From Ectopseudomonas oleovorans (GTDB lineage: Bacteria > Pseudomonadota > Gammaproteobacteria > Pseudomonadales > Pseudomonadaceae): a stretch of DNA of 64,000 nt. The notes below the pieces were generated by a model. It was not told the origin of the DNA. It ran no database searches and saw only the letters and a list, made by a program, of their open reading frames with translations. The DNA lies in contig NZ_QASO01000112.1 of the NCBI RefSeq assembly GCF_003052605.1, positions 29,105 to 93,104 of the forward strand, given 5' to 3'. A program made the position numbers and the translations under genes. Of the stretch, positions 7,937-16,600 are shown in pieces. Position 1 is the first letter of the stretch. Each line of letters begins with the position of its first letter.

Positions 7937-8695
7937 CTACATTGATACTTCTACTTGCCCTGGCCCGACTACACGAGCGCGAACCACTCGCTGCGAGCGT
8001 AGGTTACGCACGTTGATCTGCTCGCCCGGGGCCCCGTCGGTCAGGGCTTCGCCGGGCATACGGACACTCACGCTAGCGCCGCGAGCGCTGATCACCACCT
8101 GATCGCCTCGACGAATGACTTCGGCTACTTGCAGGTGGGTAGACAAAAGAATCTGGTCACTGCCGAGCTGGCGCGTCAATTTCTTGCCGATCGCCTGATT
8201 CAGGTCGGTCAGAAAGTTCTGACCCAATTGACCGACATCGCGTTCAACCAGGCTCAAATCCGTAGCTTTGACTACGCTCATGCGCTTGAGCGGGCGAGTC
8301 AGTACGACAATGGGGCGATACAAGCGCACTTCAGCGGGTACGAATACTGTCCACGGAGCGCTGCCGTCACAGCGCACGCGCGTAGTGACACGGCCCAGCG
8401 GCTGCGCCGGGCTTTCCAGCGTGGTGGTCAGCGGCTGATCGCACAGAGGCAGGCGTAACCGTGGGTCGAGACGGTTGACGCGAATCTCATGGCGGCCCTG
8501 AATTTCGCTACGATGTAGATATTCAGTGGTCGCCTGCTCAAGAAAGGCCTCGGTGGCGCCGATAAGTTGTTCAGTGCTGGTGAAGGTGGCAGCCGCCGTA
8601 GCGCTGTAGCCGAGTGTCGGCAAAGCGAGTAAAACGGGCAAAGGGGCAAGGCACTTTGCCAGTAGCTGACGGAATGATGACGTTCTCTGCTTCAT
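7937..8695 (-). CDS. flgA: Flagellar basal body P-ring formation chaperone FlgA
   Basis: The 252-residue product has a signal peptide (KQRTSSFRQLLAKCLAPLP then a hydrophobic core LLALPTLGYSATAAA) followed by a SAF/FlgA domain (VEVRLYRPIVVLTRPLKRM-type region). It ends with the family C-terminus LRSQRVVRARVVGPGQVEVSM. FlgA is the periplasmic chaperone that helps FlgI assemble into the P ring. ATG 8695 is chosen; a TTG at 8701 is in frame two codons earlier. Neither start has a clear Shine-Dalgarno. The gene is divergent from cheV across about 75 bp. It is followed by flgM on the same strand, separated by 135 bp containing the sigma-28 promoter. Confidence 0.92.
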   Translation of the reverse strand: MKQRTSSFRQLLAKCLAPLPVLLALPTLGYSATAAATFTSTEQLIGATEAFLEQATTEYLHRSEIQGRHEIRVNRLDPRLRLPLCDQPLTTTLESPAQPLGRVTTRVRCDGSAPWTVFVPAEVRLYRPIVVLTRPLKRMSVVKATDLSLVERDVGQLGQNFLTDLNQAIGKKLTRQLGSDQILLSTHLQVAEVIRRGDQVVISARGASVSVRMPGEALTDGAPGEQINVRNLRSQRVVRARVVGPGQVEVSM

Positions 8696-8706
8696 AAGCA
8701 ATGCAA

Positions 8707-8722
8707 AGCAAGCCCCGTGCCG
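8707..8722 (-). promoter_or_regulatory. Candidate sigma-54 promoter of flgA
   Basis: On the minus strand CGGCAC (8722-8717), 5 bp, TTGCT (8711-8707). The GG and GC dinucleotides are 12 bp apart as required for -24/-12 elements. A start about 12 bp further on would be at roughly 8697, leaving almost no leader before ATG 8695, which is odd and lowers confidence. Confidence 0.45.
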
Positions 8723-8772
8723 CCTGCTAGGCTCAACGGGGTAGGCGTTACTGGATAAGAAGGAGTCCGGGC

Positions 8773-9705
8773 ATGGCCGGGTTGATGGATTCGGTTAATC
8801 AGCGCACTCAGCTGGTGGGACAGAACCGCTTGGAGTTGTTGCTGTTCCGCCTGGAAGGCCCACAGCTTTACGGTATCAACGTATTCAAGGTGAAAGAGGT
8901 GCTGCAATGCCCGAAACTCACCATCATGCCCAAATCCAGTCCGGTGGTACGGGGTGTGGCCAACATTCGCGGGGGCACCATTCCGATTCTCGATCTTTCC
9001 ATCGCTACCGGCCGTGCCGCACTGGAAGATCTGAAGACCAGCTTCGTGATCATCACCGAGTACAACACCAAGGTTCAGGGTTTTCTGGTGCGCTCGGTCG
9101 AACGTATCGTCAACATGAACTGGGAGGAGATCCATCCGCCACCCAAGGGCACTGGACGCGATCACTACCTGACAGCAGTCACGCGGCTCGACCAGCAGTT
9201 GGTCGAGATCATCGATGTTGAGAAGATTCTTGCCGAAGTTGCGCCGACCTCGGAAGTGATATCCGCTGGCGTCATCGATGATGAGGTGCAGAGTCAGGCG
9301 GTGACCAAGCATGTGTTGATCGTCGATGACTCTTCGGTGGCGCGCAAACAGGTTTCGCGCTGCCTGCAGACAGTCGGCGTTGAGGTTACCGCGTTGAACG
9401 ATGGTCGTGAGGCGCTCAATTACCTCAAGAAAATGGCGGACGAGGGGCATAATCCCGACAAGGAACTGCTGATGCTGATTTCCGACATCGAGATGCCCGA
9501 GATGGACGGATATACGCTGACCACGGAGATTCGTAGCGATCCGCGCATGCAGAAGCTGCATATCCTCCTGCATACTTCGCTTTCCGGTGTGTTCAACCAG
9601 GCGATGGTGAAGAAGGTCGGCGCTGACGACTTCCTCGCCAAGTTCAAGCCAGATGATCTGGCGGCGCGGGTGGTCGATCGCATTCGTGTATCGGATGGGT
9701 GCTGA
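8773..9705 (+). CDS. cheV: Chemotaxis coupling protein CheV (CheW-REC fusion)
   Basis: The 310-residue protein has an N-terminal CheW-like domain (about 20-165; LELLLFRLEGPQLYGINVFK, VVRGVANIRGGTIPILDLS) and a C-terminal receiver domain (about 178-305). The receiver keeps the acidic pair (VDDSSVARK), the phospho-acceptor Asp in SDIEMPEMDG and the late lysine (LAKFKPDD). CheV couples receptors to CheA and may act as a phosphate sink during adaptation. AAGGAG stands 6-8 bp before ATG 8773. It is followed by cheR after 22 bp, forming a cheVR unit upstream of the flg genes as in other pseudomonads. Confidence 0.96.
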   Translation: MAGLMDSVNQRTQLVGQNRLELLLFRLEGPQLYGINVFKVKEVLQCPKLTIMPKSSPVVRGVANIRGGTIPILDLSIATGRAALEDLKTSFVIITEYNTKVQGFLVRSVERIVNMNWEEIHPPPKGTGRDHYLTAVTRLDQQLVEIIDVEKILAEVAPTSEVISAGVIDDEVQSQAVTKHVLIVDDSSVARKQVSRCLQTVGVEVTALNDGREALNYLKKMADEGHNPDKELLMLISDIEMPEMDGYTLTTEIRSDPRMQKLHILLHTSLSGVFNQAMVKKVGADDFLAKFKPDDLAARVVDRIRVSDGC

Positions 9706-9727
9706 AGGGTAACCTTCGGCGAACGTT

Positions 9728-10576
9728 ATGGTTGCAGAGGCGGCACTAGTGTCTTCAGGTAATTTGGATTTCGAGCAGTTCCGGACCTTCCTGGAAAAGG
9801 CCTGCGGTATTCTGCTTGGCAGCAACAAGCAGTACCTGGTCTCCAGCCGTCTGAACAAGTTGATGGAACAGAACGGCATCAAGACCCTGGGCGAGCTGGT
9901 GCAGCGCATGCAGAGCCAGCCGCGAGGCGGGTTGCGCGAGCAGGTGGTGGATGCCATGACCACCAATGAGACCCTGTGGTTTCGCGACACCTATCCCTTC
10001 GAGGTGCTCAAGAGCCGTGTACTGCCGGAGTTGATCAAGGCCTACCCGGGGCAGCGCCTGCGTATCTGGTCGGCCGCCTGCTCGTCCGGGCAGGAGCCAT
10101 ACTCGCTGTCGATGGCCATCGATGAGTTCGAGCGTACCAACCTCGGTCAGCTCAAGGCAGGTGTGCAGATCGTCGCCACCGATCTTTCGCCTTCGATGCT
10201 GGCCAACTGCAAGTCCGGTGAATACGACAGCCTGGCCATGGGGCGCGGGCTTTCGCAGGAGCGACTGCAGCGCTACTTCGACCCCAAGGGGCCAGGGCGT
10301 TGGCAGGTCAAGGCGCCTATCAAGAGCCGTGTCGAGTTTCGCCCACTGAACTTGCTGGATAGCTACGCGGCATTGGGCAAGTTCGACATCGTCTTCTGCC
10401 GCAACGTGCTGATCTACTTCTCGGCAGAAGTGAAGAAGGACATCCTGACGCGCATCCATGCCACCCTCAAGCCGGGTGGCTATCTGTTCCTTGGCGCCTC
10501 CGAAGCGCTCAATGGCCTGCCGGACAAGTACCAGATGGTGCAGTGCAGCCCGGGGATCATCTACAAGGCCAAATAG
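9728..10576 (+). CDS. cheR: Chemotaxis receptor methyltransferase CheR
   Basis: The 282-residue protein uses S-adenosylmethionine to methylate glutamates on chemoreceptors. It has the CheR N-terminal helical domain (LDFEQFRTFLEKACGILLG) and the methyltransferase core. The core includes TTNETLWFRD, RIWSAACSSGQEPYSLSM (SAM-binding loop) and FDIVFCRNVLIYF, ending with GGYLFLGASEAL. The start is uncertain: ATG 9728, or GTG 9749, which has GAGG about 8 bp upstream and gives a protein beginning close to the SxxNLDFEQF start usual in Pseudomonas. It pairs with CheB (58367) in receptor adaptation. Confidence 0.95.
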   Translation: MVAEAALVSSGNLDFEQFRTFLEKACGILLGSNKQYLVSSRLNKLMEQNGIKTLGELVQRMQSQPRGGLREQVVDAMTTNETLWFRDTYPFEVLKSRVLPELIKAYPGQRLRIWSAACSSGQEPYSLSMAIDEFERTNLGQLKAGVQIVATDLSPSMLANCKSGEYDSLAMGRGLSQERLQRYFDPKGPGRWQVKAPIKSRVEFRPLNLLDSYAALGKFDIVFCRNVLIYFSAEVKKDILTRIHATLKPGGYLFLGASEALNGLPDKYQMVQCSPGIIYKAK

Positions 10577-10653
10577 GCGCAAGGCATGTTTGGTATCAGC
10601 AGCGGGAGGCCTTTGGCCTAATGCCAGTCAGTTAAGCCGTTGCACTCGATCTT

Positions 10654-10715
10654 TGTAGGAGCCGGCTTGCCGGCGATCCGCCATAAAAAGCATCGCCAGC
10701 AAGCTGGCTCCTACG
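10654..10715. repeat. Inverted pair of REP-like palindromes
   Basis: TTGTAGGAGCCGGCTTGCCGGC is followed by the inverted partner GCCAGCAAGCTGGCTCCTAC, with GCGATCCGCC/ATCGCC between. This is the well-known pseudomonad GTAGGAGC-type repeat in head-to-head arrangement, between cheR and flgB. Confidence 0.8.
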
Positions 10716-11030
10716 AAAAACGCCCCTCTACTGCAAGTAGGAGGGGGTGGTGACGAACTTATCTGATCAGCATTAGCCTTTGGCCTCCCGTTTGCGTTTC
10801 TGGACTCTGAAAACCATGGGCCCGATCGGATAGGTTTCGCCGTAGGCACCAGCGGTTTGGCCTGGTGCAGAAGAACCGATGCGCATCGCGCGCCCCAGGG
10901 TTCGGCGGGGCGGCAATCCGTCCGGTTGGCTTTGCCGCTTGCTTGCCCGTAGGCGGTAAAGCCTTGCCGCTTTGCCGTTATTTTTCCGCTTGATTGCTAT
11001 TAACGTATTGATTTTATTGAATTAAATAAA
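10716..11030. other. Intergenic region upstream of flgB
   Basis: About 315 bp without a supported gene. It contains a GC-rich central part (10790-10970) with several short inverted repeats (for example CGCATCGCGCG) and CTTGCCG/CGGTAAAGCC repeats, then an abrupt AT-rich tract (10975-11030) just before the sigma-54 promoter. Such a tract may hold activator (FleQ) or bending-protein sites, but no specific site can be assigned. A 73-codon minus-strand frame here is read as chance. Confidence 0.4.
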
Positions 11031-11031
11031 T

Positions 11032-11047
11032 TGGCACAGCCTTTGCT
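11032..11047 (+). promoter_or_regulatory. Sigma-54 promoter of flgBCDE
   Basis: TGGCAC (11032-11037), 5 bp, TTGCT (11043-11047): a perfect match to the TGGCAC-N5-TTGCW consensus. It lies 51 bp before the flgB start and is preceded by an AT-rich tract. Confidence 0.92.
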
Positions 11048-11097
11048 GAATAGCTCACAACAGTGACCACATGGCCCAAGCGGCAAAGGTTCGGAAC

Positions 11098-11505
11098 ATG
11101 AGCATCAACTTCGGCAGAGCACTCGGTATTCACGAACAGGCCCTCGGCTTTCGCGCCCAGCGCGCCGAGGTGCTGGCCAACAATATCGCCAACGCCGATA
11201 CGCCGAACTACAAGGCTCGCGATCTGGACTTCGCCAGCGTCCTGGCCGAGCAAAGCAATCGCATGCAGCGCGGTGGCGTTTCCCTGAACCGCACCGATAG
11301 CCGCCACATTCCGGCCGAAGGCGTCAGCAGTGGTGAAGCTGAGCTGCCTTACCGCACGCCGTTCCACGCCTCGCTGGACCAGAACACCGTTGACCTGCAG
11401 ATCGAGCAGTCCAACTACGCCGAGAACGCCGTGCAGTTTCAGGCCAGCTTCACCTTCCTCAACAGCAAATTCAAAGGGCTGACTGCAGCCCTGCGCGGCG
11501 AATAA
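11098..11505 (+). CDS. flgB: Flagellar proximal rod protein FlgB
   Basis: The 135-residue rod subunit forms part of the proximal rod of the basal body. The N-terminal helix contains the rod/hook family motif (RAEVLANNIANADTPNYKARDLDF) and the C-terminus ends in the coiled-coil-forming helix with AENAVQFQASFTFLNSKFKGL. ATG 11098 gives MSINFGRALGIHEQAL, the usual Pseudomonas start; ATG 11071 is in frame but adds nine atypical residues. It is the first gene of flgBCDE, driven by the sigma-54 site at 11032. flgC follows after 11 bp. Confidence 0.95.
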   Translation: MSINFGRALGIHEQALGFRAQRAEVLANNIANADTPNYKARDLDFASVLAEQSNRMQRGGVSLNRTDSRHIPAEGVSSGEAELPYRTPFHASLDQNTVDLQIEQSNYAENAVQFQASFTFLNSKFKGLTAALRGE

Positions 11506-11516
11506 GGAGCGCGATC

Positions 11517-11960
11517 ATGTCCCTTGCCAGTGTTTTCAATATCGCCGGAACCGGCATGAGCGCCCAGAGCACTCGCCTCAATACCATTTCCAGCAACATC
11601 GCCAACGCCGAGACCGTGTCCTCGAGTCTGGATCAGACCTACCGCGCGCGCCATCCGGTGTTCGCCACCGTGTTCCAGCAGGCACAGGGCGGCGACCGTG
11701 GCTCGCTGTTCGCCGAGCAGGACGAAGCCGGCCGTGGCGTGCAGGTGCTCGGCGTGATCGAGGATCAGAGCAGCCTGATGCCGCGCTACGAGCCGGATCA
11801 TCCGATGGCCAATGCCGACGGCTACGTCTACTACCCGAACGTCAACGTGGTCGAGGAAATGGCCGACATGATCTCTGCCAGTCGCGCCTTCCAGACCAAC
11901 GTTGAAATGATGAATACCGCCAAACAGATGCTGCAGCGCGTGCTGACGCTGGGTCAGTAA
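11517..11960 (+). CDS. flgC: Flagellar proximal rod protein FlgC
   Basis: The 147-residue rod protein belongs to the FlgB/C/F/G family: the N-terminal heptad helix contains AGTGMSAQSTRLNTISSNIA and the C-terminus has NVVEEMADMISASRAFQTNVE. It stacks with FlgB in the proximal rod. The Shine-Dalgarno AAGGAG lies 8 bp before ATG 11517. It is translated in one operon with flgB, flgD and flgE, with a 11-bp gap to flgD. Confidence 0.97.
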   Translation: MSLASVFNIAGTGMSAQSTRLNTISSNIANAETVSSSLDQTYRARHPVFATVFQQAQGGDRGSLFAEQDEAGRGVQVLGVIEDQSSLMPRYEPDHPMANADGYVYYPNVNVVEEMADMISASRAFQTNVEMMNTAKQMLQRVLTLGQ

Positions 11961-11971
11961 GGAGAGACTGA

Positions 11972-12655
11972 ATGAGCACTGTCAATACATCTTCCAGTGT
12001 ACTGTCGGCCTACAGCTACAAAGACACCAGCAGTACATCCAGCTCTGAGAGTTCGGCGCTGGGGCGCGATGCCTTTCTGCAGTTGCTGGTCACGCAGATG
12101 AAAAATCAGAATCCTCTGGATCCGCAGGACAATACCGAGTTCGTGTCGCAGTTGGCGCAGTTCAGTAGCCTGGAGAGTATGCAGAACCTCTCGGATACGA
12201 CCGATGCGATCTACAGCAGTTATCAGTCCGTGCAGGCGCTGCAGGCTTCCTCTCTGGTGGGGCGCTCGGTCATCGTCGAGGCAGGCAGTACCCAAGTCGA
12301 TACCAGTAGCGGCCTGAGCGGCTCGCTGGTGTTGCCGAATGCCGGCAGTAACGTCACGGTCGGCGTCTATGACGCAAACGGCTCGCTGGTGAAATCCATT
12401 TCTTTGGGCAGTCTCTCGGCGGGCACCTACTCGTTCGACTGGGATGGCACCAACGAGTCAGGCGAATTGCAGTCCTCCGGTACTTACACCTTCAAGGCTA
12501 CGGCCGGTATCGGTGGTGAAAACACGGCGCTGACAACCTATCTGCCGGCGACGGTCAGCAGTGTGACCATCAATTCGTCGGGCGGTGAGCTGATGCTCAA
12601 TCTTGCCGGCCTCGGCAGCCTTGCGCTTTCCAAAGTCCAGGCCATTGCCGATTGA
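11972..12655 (+). CDS. flgD: Flagellar hook assembly (cap) protein FlgD
   Basis: The 227-residue protein caps the growing hook and promotes FlgE polymerisation, and is discarded on completion. The N-terminal export/cap part has the conserved GRDAFLQLLVTQMKNQNPLD and NTEFVSQLAQFSSLESMQNL motifs (about residues 28-75). The C-terminal part holds FlgD Ig-like/tudor-like domains (FDWDGTNESGELQSSGTYTF). AAGGAG stands 9 bp before ATG 11972. It lies between flgC and flgE, 29 bp from the latter. Confidence 0.97.
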   Translation: MSTVNTSSSVLSAYSYKDTSSTSSSESSALGRDAFLQLLVTQMKNQNPLDPQDNTEFVSQLAQFSSLESMQNLSDTTDAIYSSYQSVQALQASSLVGRSVIVEAGSTQVDTSSGLSGSLVLPNAGSNVTVGVYDANGSLVKSISLGSLSAGTYSFDWDGTNESGELQSSGTYTFKATAGIGGENTALTTYLPATVSSVTINSSGGELMLNLAGLGSLALSKVQAIAD

Positions 12656-12684
12656 TCGCCGGTTGACCGGCAGGGAGTAATCAT

Positions 12685-13983
12685 ATGTCTTTCAATGTTG
12701 CGCTCAGCGGCCTCAATGCTGCCAGCACCGATCTCAACGTAACCGGCAACAACATTGCCAACGTTGCCACCACCGGCTTCAAGTCTTCGCGCGCCGAGTT
12801 CGCCGATGTCTACCTGAACTCCATGCTGGGGGCAGGGCAGCGTACGGCTGGCAGCGGCGTGACCTCTAGCGTCTCGCAGCAGATGACTGGCGGTAACATC
12901 ACCTCCACCAGCCGTGGCTTGGACCTGGCGATCGATGGTGGCGGCTATTTCATCGTCAATAACGGTGGCGATACCTATTACACCCGTGCGGGGGGGTTCT
13001 ACACCGACAAGGATGGCTTGGTCGTCAACTCGGCGGGCGATGTGCTGCAGGGTTATTCGGAAACCGATGCCAGCGGCAACATCATTCCTGGTCAGCTGCG
13101 CAATCTGCAGGTGGACTCCGAAGGGCAGCCGGCGCAGGCAACCGGAACCGTGACGGGCGCCTATACATTGAACTCGTCGGCAGCGGTAATCGATGGTGCG
13201 GCGCATCCTTTCGATCCGGCGGATTCGGCCAGCTACAACTGGTCGACCAGCTCTGATATCTACGATTCGCTGGGCAATACCCACAGCCTGATGCAGTACT
13301 TCGTCAAGGACGACAATAACCAGTGGACCATATACACCCTGATCAATGGGCGTAATCCGGCGGATCCGACGCTGACTACCCCGGAGGACACGCCGCTGGA
13401 GTTCAATAGCACGGGGGCGCTGATCGATCCGAGTCCGGCGACTGTCGACATCGGTGACTGGGTGCCTGCTGTCGAAGTGAATGGGGTTTGGCAGGCCAAC
13501 GGTGCCGAGGGTAGTGGGGCGTCTGCAGGGGTTCCGGGAACCTTGAGTCTGAATATTGCTGGCACGCGTCAGACCAACAGCACCTTTGGTGTCAACAGCA
13601 GTGGTATCAGTCAGGACGGTTATGCGGCTGGCCAGCTGTCAGGGCTGTCTGTGGATGACAGCGGCAAGCTGTTCGCCACCTACACTAACGGCCAATCCAA
13701 GGTGATCGGTCAGGTAGTGCTGGCATCCTTTGCCAATGAGCAGGGATTGGAGTCGATCAGTGGTACCAAGTGGAAAGAAACCTTTGCTTCCGGTGAGCCG
13801 GCTGCCGGGGTTCCAGGGGCGGGACTGCTCGGTGGTATTCGCTCCGGTGCGCTTGAGGACTCCAACGTCGATCTGACCGCACAACTGGTCAACTTGATCG
13901 TGGCTCAGCGTAATTACCAGGCCAACGCCAAGACCATTGAAACCGAGAGCGCGATCTCGCAAACCATCATCAACATGCGTTAA
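12685..13983 (+). CDS. flgE: Flagellar hook protein FlgE
   Basis: The 432-residue hook subunit has the N-terminal rod/hook helix ([20 protein letters not shown] then [17 protein letters not shown]). The central D1/D2 domains carry the [16 protein letters not shown] motif and the C-terminal helix is [20 protein letters not shown]. FlgE polymerises into the universal joint between rod and filament and is secreted through the flagellar export gate. AGGGAG stands 7 bp before ATG 12685. It ends the flgBCDE operon, and a strong terminator follows within 10 bp. Confidence 0.97.
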   Translation: MSFNVALSGLNAASTDLNVTGNNIANVATTGFKSSRAEFADVYLNSMLGAGQRTAGSGVTSSVSQQMTGGNITSTSRGLDLAIDGGGYFIVNNGGDTYYTRAGGFYTDKDGLVVNSAGDVLQGYSETDASGNIIPGQLRNLQVDSEGQPAQATGTVTGAYTLNSSAAVIDGAAHPFDPADSASYNWSTSSDIYDSLGNTHSLMQYFVKDDNNQWTIYTLINGRNPADPTLTTPEDTPLEFNSTGALIDPSPATVDIGDWVPAVEVNGVWQANGAEGSGASAGVPGTLSLNIAGTRQTNSTFGVNSSGISQDGYAAGQLSGLSVDDSGKLFATYTNGQSKVIGQVVLASFANEQGLESISGTKWKETFASGEPAAGVPGAGLLGGIRSGALEDSNVDLTAQLVNLIVAQRNYQANAKTIETESAISQTIINMR

Positions 13984-13990
13984 GTCTCCT

Positions 13991-14032
13991 GACGACCACA
14001 GGCATGTCGCTGCCTGTGGTCGTCATCTTGTT
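13991..14032 (+). terminator. Rho-independent terminator after flgE
   Basis: A perfect 14-bp stem, GACGACCACAGGCA (13991-14004) paired with 14011-14024, with loop TGTCGC, then ATCTTGTTTT. It closes flgBCDE and separates it from the flgF operon. Confidence 0.9.
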
Positions 14033-14187
14033 TTGCCTGTTGGGCATTCCTCTCTTGCGGCTCACCGCCAAAATTTCTCATCTCCCTTGTGTTGGTTGAC
14101 GGCAACTCGTTGCCGGGTGACGGTTTTTTGTTGCTTGGTTATTTGTAAAGTTCTTATAAATCAATCGCTTGACTTTATTGTTAGAGG

Positions 14188-14203
14188 TGGCATGACGATT
14201 GCT
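14188..14203 (+). promoter_or_regulatory. Sigma-54 promoter of flgFGHIJKL
   Basis: TGGCAT (14188-14193), 5 bp, TTGCT (14199-14203), one base from consensus. It is 51 bp before the flgF start, the same spacing as for flgB, and lies in an AT-rich tract. Confidence 0.9.
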
Positions 14204-14253
14204 TGGTAGGTGCTAACGAGTCACGGGGCTGTCGCCCAAACCGGAGAATGACC

Positions 14254-14994
14254 ATGGACAAGATGCTGTACGTCTCCATGACCGGAGCGCAGAACAACAC
14301 GCTGAGCCTGCGCGCCCATGCCAACAACCTGGCGAACGTTTCCACCTCGGGGTTCCGCCGGGATTTCGAGCAGGCGCGCTCCATGCCGCTGTTCGGTGAA
14401 AGCTATCCCGCGCGCGTGTTCGCCATGACCGAGCGGCCGGCCACGGACTTCCGTCCGGGGACGCTGCAGGAGACGGGGCGCGACATGGACGTGGCCATCG
14501 GCGGCAAAGGCTGGATCGCCGTACAGGCGCCCGATGGCAGCGAGGCTTACGTTCGCACCGCCAGTCTGAACATCGACGCGCTGGGCATGCTGCGCACCGG
14601 CAATGGTTTGCCGGTGATGGGCAACGCCGGGCCGATTGCCGTGCCGCCGGAGCAGAAGGTGGAGATCGGCCAGGACGGCACCATCAGCATTCGTGCCCTT
14701 GGCGAAAACCCCAACGTATTGGCTGAAGTCGATCGCATCAAGCTGGTCAACCCTGATCCGAAAAGCATGGAGAAGGGCACCGATGGCCTGATCCGCGTGA
14801 AGGGGCAGCCCGAGGTAGAGGCCGATGCAACCGTTCAGGTGACGTCGGGTTTCCTCGAGGCGAGCAACGTCAACGCCGTTGAAGAGATGACCGCCATCCT
14901 CTCCCTGTCCCGCCAGTTCGAGCTGTCGGTGAAGATGATGCGTACCGCCGAGGACAACTCGTCGGCCATGGCGCGGGTTTTGCAAATTAGCTAA
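14254..14994 (+). CDS. flgF: Flagellar proximal rod protein FlgF
   Basis: The 246-residue rod protein has the N-terminal MLYVSMTGAQNNTLSLRAHANNLANVSTSGF signature in two parts, a central DMDVAIGGKGWIAVQ segment and the C-terminal SNVNAVEEMTAILSLSRQFE helix. It connects proximal and distal rod. ATG 14254 is preferred because GGAG ends 7 bp upstream; ATG 14248 is two codons earlier in frame and overlaps the Shine-Dalgarno spacer. It is first in the operon driven by the sigma-54 promoter at 14188. flgG follows after 46 bp. Confidence 0.96.
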   Translation: MDKMLYVSMTGAQNNTLSLRAHANNLANVSTSGFRRDFEQARSMPLFGESYPARVFAMTERPATDFRPGTLQETGRDMDVAIGGKGWIAVQAPDGSEAYVRTASLNIDALGMLRTGNGLPVMGNAGPIAVPPEQKVEIGQDGTISIRALGENPNVLAEVDRIKLVNPDPKSMEKGTDGLIRVKGQPEVEADATVQVTSGFLEASNVNAVEEMTAILSLSRQFELSVKMMRTAEDNSSAMARVLQIS

Positions 14995-15040
14995 CTACCA
15001 GCACGCGGCGCCGTAAAACCGGCGCCCGAGGAGAAACGAT

Positions 15041-15826
15041 ATGCTTCCGGCACTGTGGGTCAGCAAGACCGGTTTGTCCGCTCAGGACATGAACCTGACC
15101 ACCATTTCCAACAACCTGGCCAACGTGGCGACCACCGGCTTCAAGCGTGATCGCGCGGAATTCGAGGATCTGCTCTATCAGATCCGTCGTCAGCCAGGCG
15201 GCCAGTCCAGTCAGGACAGCGAACTGCCCTCCGGCCTGCAACTGGGTACCGGTGTGCGCGTGGTCGGCACGCAGAAGATCTTCACCGCCGGTAGCCTGCA
15301 AACAACCGAGCAGCCGCTGGACTTGGCGGTCAATGGCCGTGGTTTCTTCCAGATCCTGCAGCCCGACGGCACCGTTTCCTACACCCGTGATGGCAGCTTT
15401 CACCTCAACTCCGATGGGCAGATCGTCACCTCTCAGGGCTTTGCCCTGGAGCCTGCAATCGTGCTGCCCAACGAAGTGCGCACCTTCACTGTCGGCGAAG
15501 ACGGCACTGTCTCGGTGACCACGGCTGGCAACCCGCAGCCGCAGATCATCGGCAATCTGCAGTTGGCTGATTTCGTCAACCCGGCAGGCCTGGAAGCCAT
15601 CGGTAACAACCTGTTCCTGGAGACCGGTTCCAGCGGCGCGCCGCAGGTGGGCAACCCGGGCCTCAATGGCCTTGGTACCACGCTGCAGAACACTCTGGAA
15701 AACTCCAACGTCAGCGTGGTGGAGGAGTTGGTGAACATGATCACCACCCAGCGCGCTTACGAAATGAACTCCAAGGTGATTTCCACCGCCGATCAGATGC
15801 TGTCCTTCGTGACGCAGAACCTCTGA
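15041..15826 (+). CDS. flgG: Flagellar distal rod protein FlgG
   Basis: The 261-residue distal rod subunit begins MLPALWVSKTGLSAQDMNLT, followed by [27 protein letters not shown]. It has the central QPLDLAVNGRGFFQILQPDG motif and the C-terminal SNVSVVEELVNMITTQRAYEMNSK helix. It forms the straight drive shaft passing through the L and P rings. GAGGAG lies 8-13 bp before ATG 15041. The length equals that of well-studied FlgG proteins (about 261). flgH follows after 37 bp. Confidence 0.98.
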   Translation: MLPALWVSKTGLSAQDMNLTTISNNLANVATTGFKRDRAEFEDLLYQIRRQPGGQSSQDSELPSGLQLGTGVRVVGTQKIFTAGSLQTTEQPLDLAVNGRGFFQILQPDGTVSYTRDGSFHLNSDGQIVTSQGFALEPAIVLPNEVRTFTVGEDGTVSVTTAGNPQPQIIGNLQLADFVNPAGLEAIGNNLFLETGSSGAPQVGNPGLNGLGTTLQNTLENSNVSVVEELVNMITTQRAYEMNSKVISTADQMLSFVTQNL

Positions 15827-15863
15827 TTTTTGACACTGTTGTGAACGCCGCGAGGTAGTGGTT

Positions 15864-16586
15864 ATGAACCGGCAAATTCTCTGTTTCCCCTTGTTGGCTG
15901 GCGTGCTGCTCAGCAGCGGTTGCGTGGCGCCGACAGTCAAGCCGGACGATCCCTATTACGCGCCGGTATTGCCGCGCACGCCGTTGCCGGCTGCACAGAA
16001 CAACGGTTCGATCTATCAGGCGGGTTTCGAGAATGGCCTGTATGACGACCGCAAGGCATTTCGCGTGGGTGACATCATCACCATCACGCTCAATGAGCGC
16101 ACTCAGGCCAGCAAGAACGCCAACAGCAATATCCAGAAGGACAGCAGCGGCACAATGGGTGTGCCCAACCTGTTCGGCATGGCCGTTGCACCGGACAACC
16201 CGCTGCGCAGCCTCAGCGCGCTGGGCATGACCAACAACAATCTGAGCCTGGATTCGAGCTGGAACTCCCAGCGTGATGCCTCCGGTTCTGGTCAGGCAGG
16301 GCAGAGCAACAGCCTGTCTGGCTCGGTCACCGTGACCGTCGCTGAAGTGCTGCCCAACGGCATTCTGGCCGTGCGTGGCGAGAAGTGGATGACGCTCAAT
16401 ACTGGCGATGAGCTGATGCGTATCTCCGGGCTGGTGCGTGCCGACGACATCTCCACTGACAACACCGTGTCGTCCACTCGGGTTGCCGATGCGCGCATCA
16501 CCTATTCCGGGACTGGCGCCTTCGCCGACGCCAGTCAGCCGGGTTGGTTGAGCCGCTTCTTCCTCAGCCCGATGTGGCCGTTCTGA
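15864..16586 (+). CDS. flgH: Flagellar L-ring lipoprotein FlgH
   Basis: The 240-residue outer-membrane lipoprotein forms the L ring around the rod. The signal peptide [19 protein letters not shown] ends with lipobox LSSGC, so Cys at about residue 19 would be lipidated. The FlgH domain follows, with [40 protein letters not shown] and the C-terminal [13 protein letters not shown] 15864 is chosen over GTG 15858 because GAGG lies 8 bp upstream. The stop at 16584 is directly followed by the leader of flgI and a palindromic repeat. Confidence 0.95.
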   Translation: MNRQILCFPLLAGVLLSSGCVAPTVKPDDPYYAPVLPRTPLPAAQNNGSIYQAGFENGLYDDRKAFRVGDIITITLNERTQASKNANSNIQKDSSGTMGVPNLFGMAVAPDNPLRSLSALGMTNNNLSLDSSWNSQRDASGSGQAGQSNSLSGSVTVTVAEVLPNGILAVRGEKWMTLNTGDELMRISGLVRADDISTDNTVSSTRVADARITYSGTGAFADASQPGWLSRFFLSPMWPF

Positions 16587-16600
16587 TCAGGGGAATGGAG

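Noticed and set aside
8692..9990. 432-codon minus-strand open frame covering cheV and part of cheR
   Set aside because: It spans two real genes and the intergenic space on the other strand and shows no family pattern.
10628..10849. 73-codon minus-strand ORF downstream of cheR
   Set aside because: It runs through a REP pair and has no recognisable motif or ribosome site.
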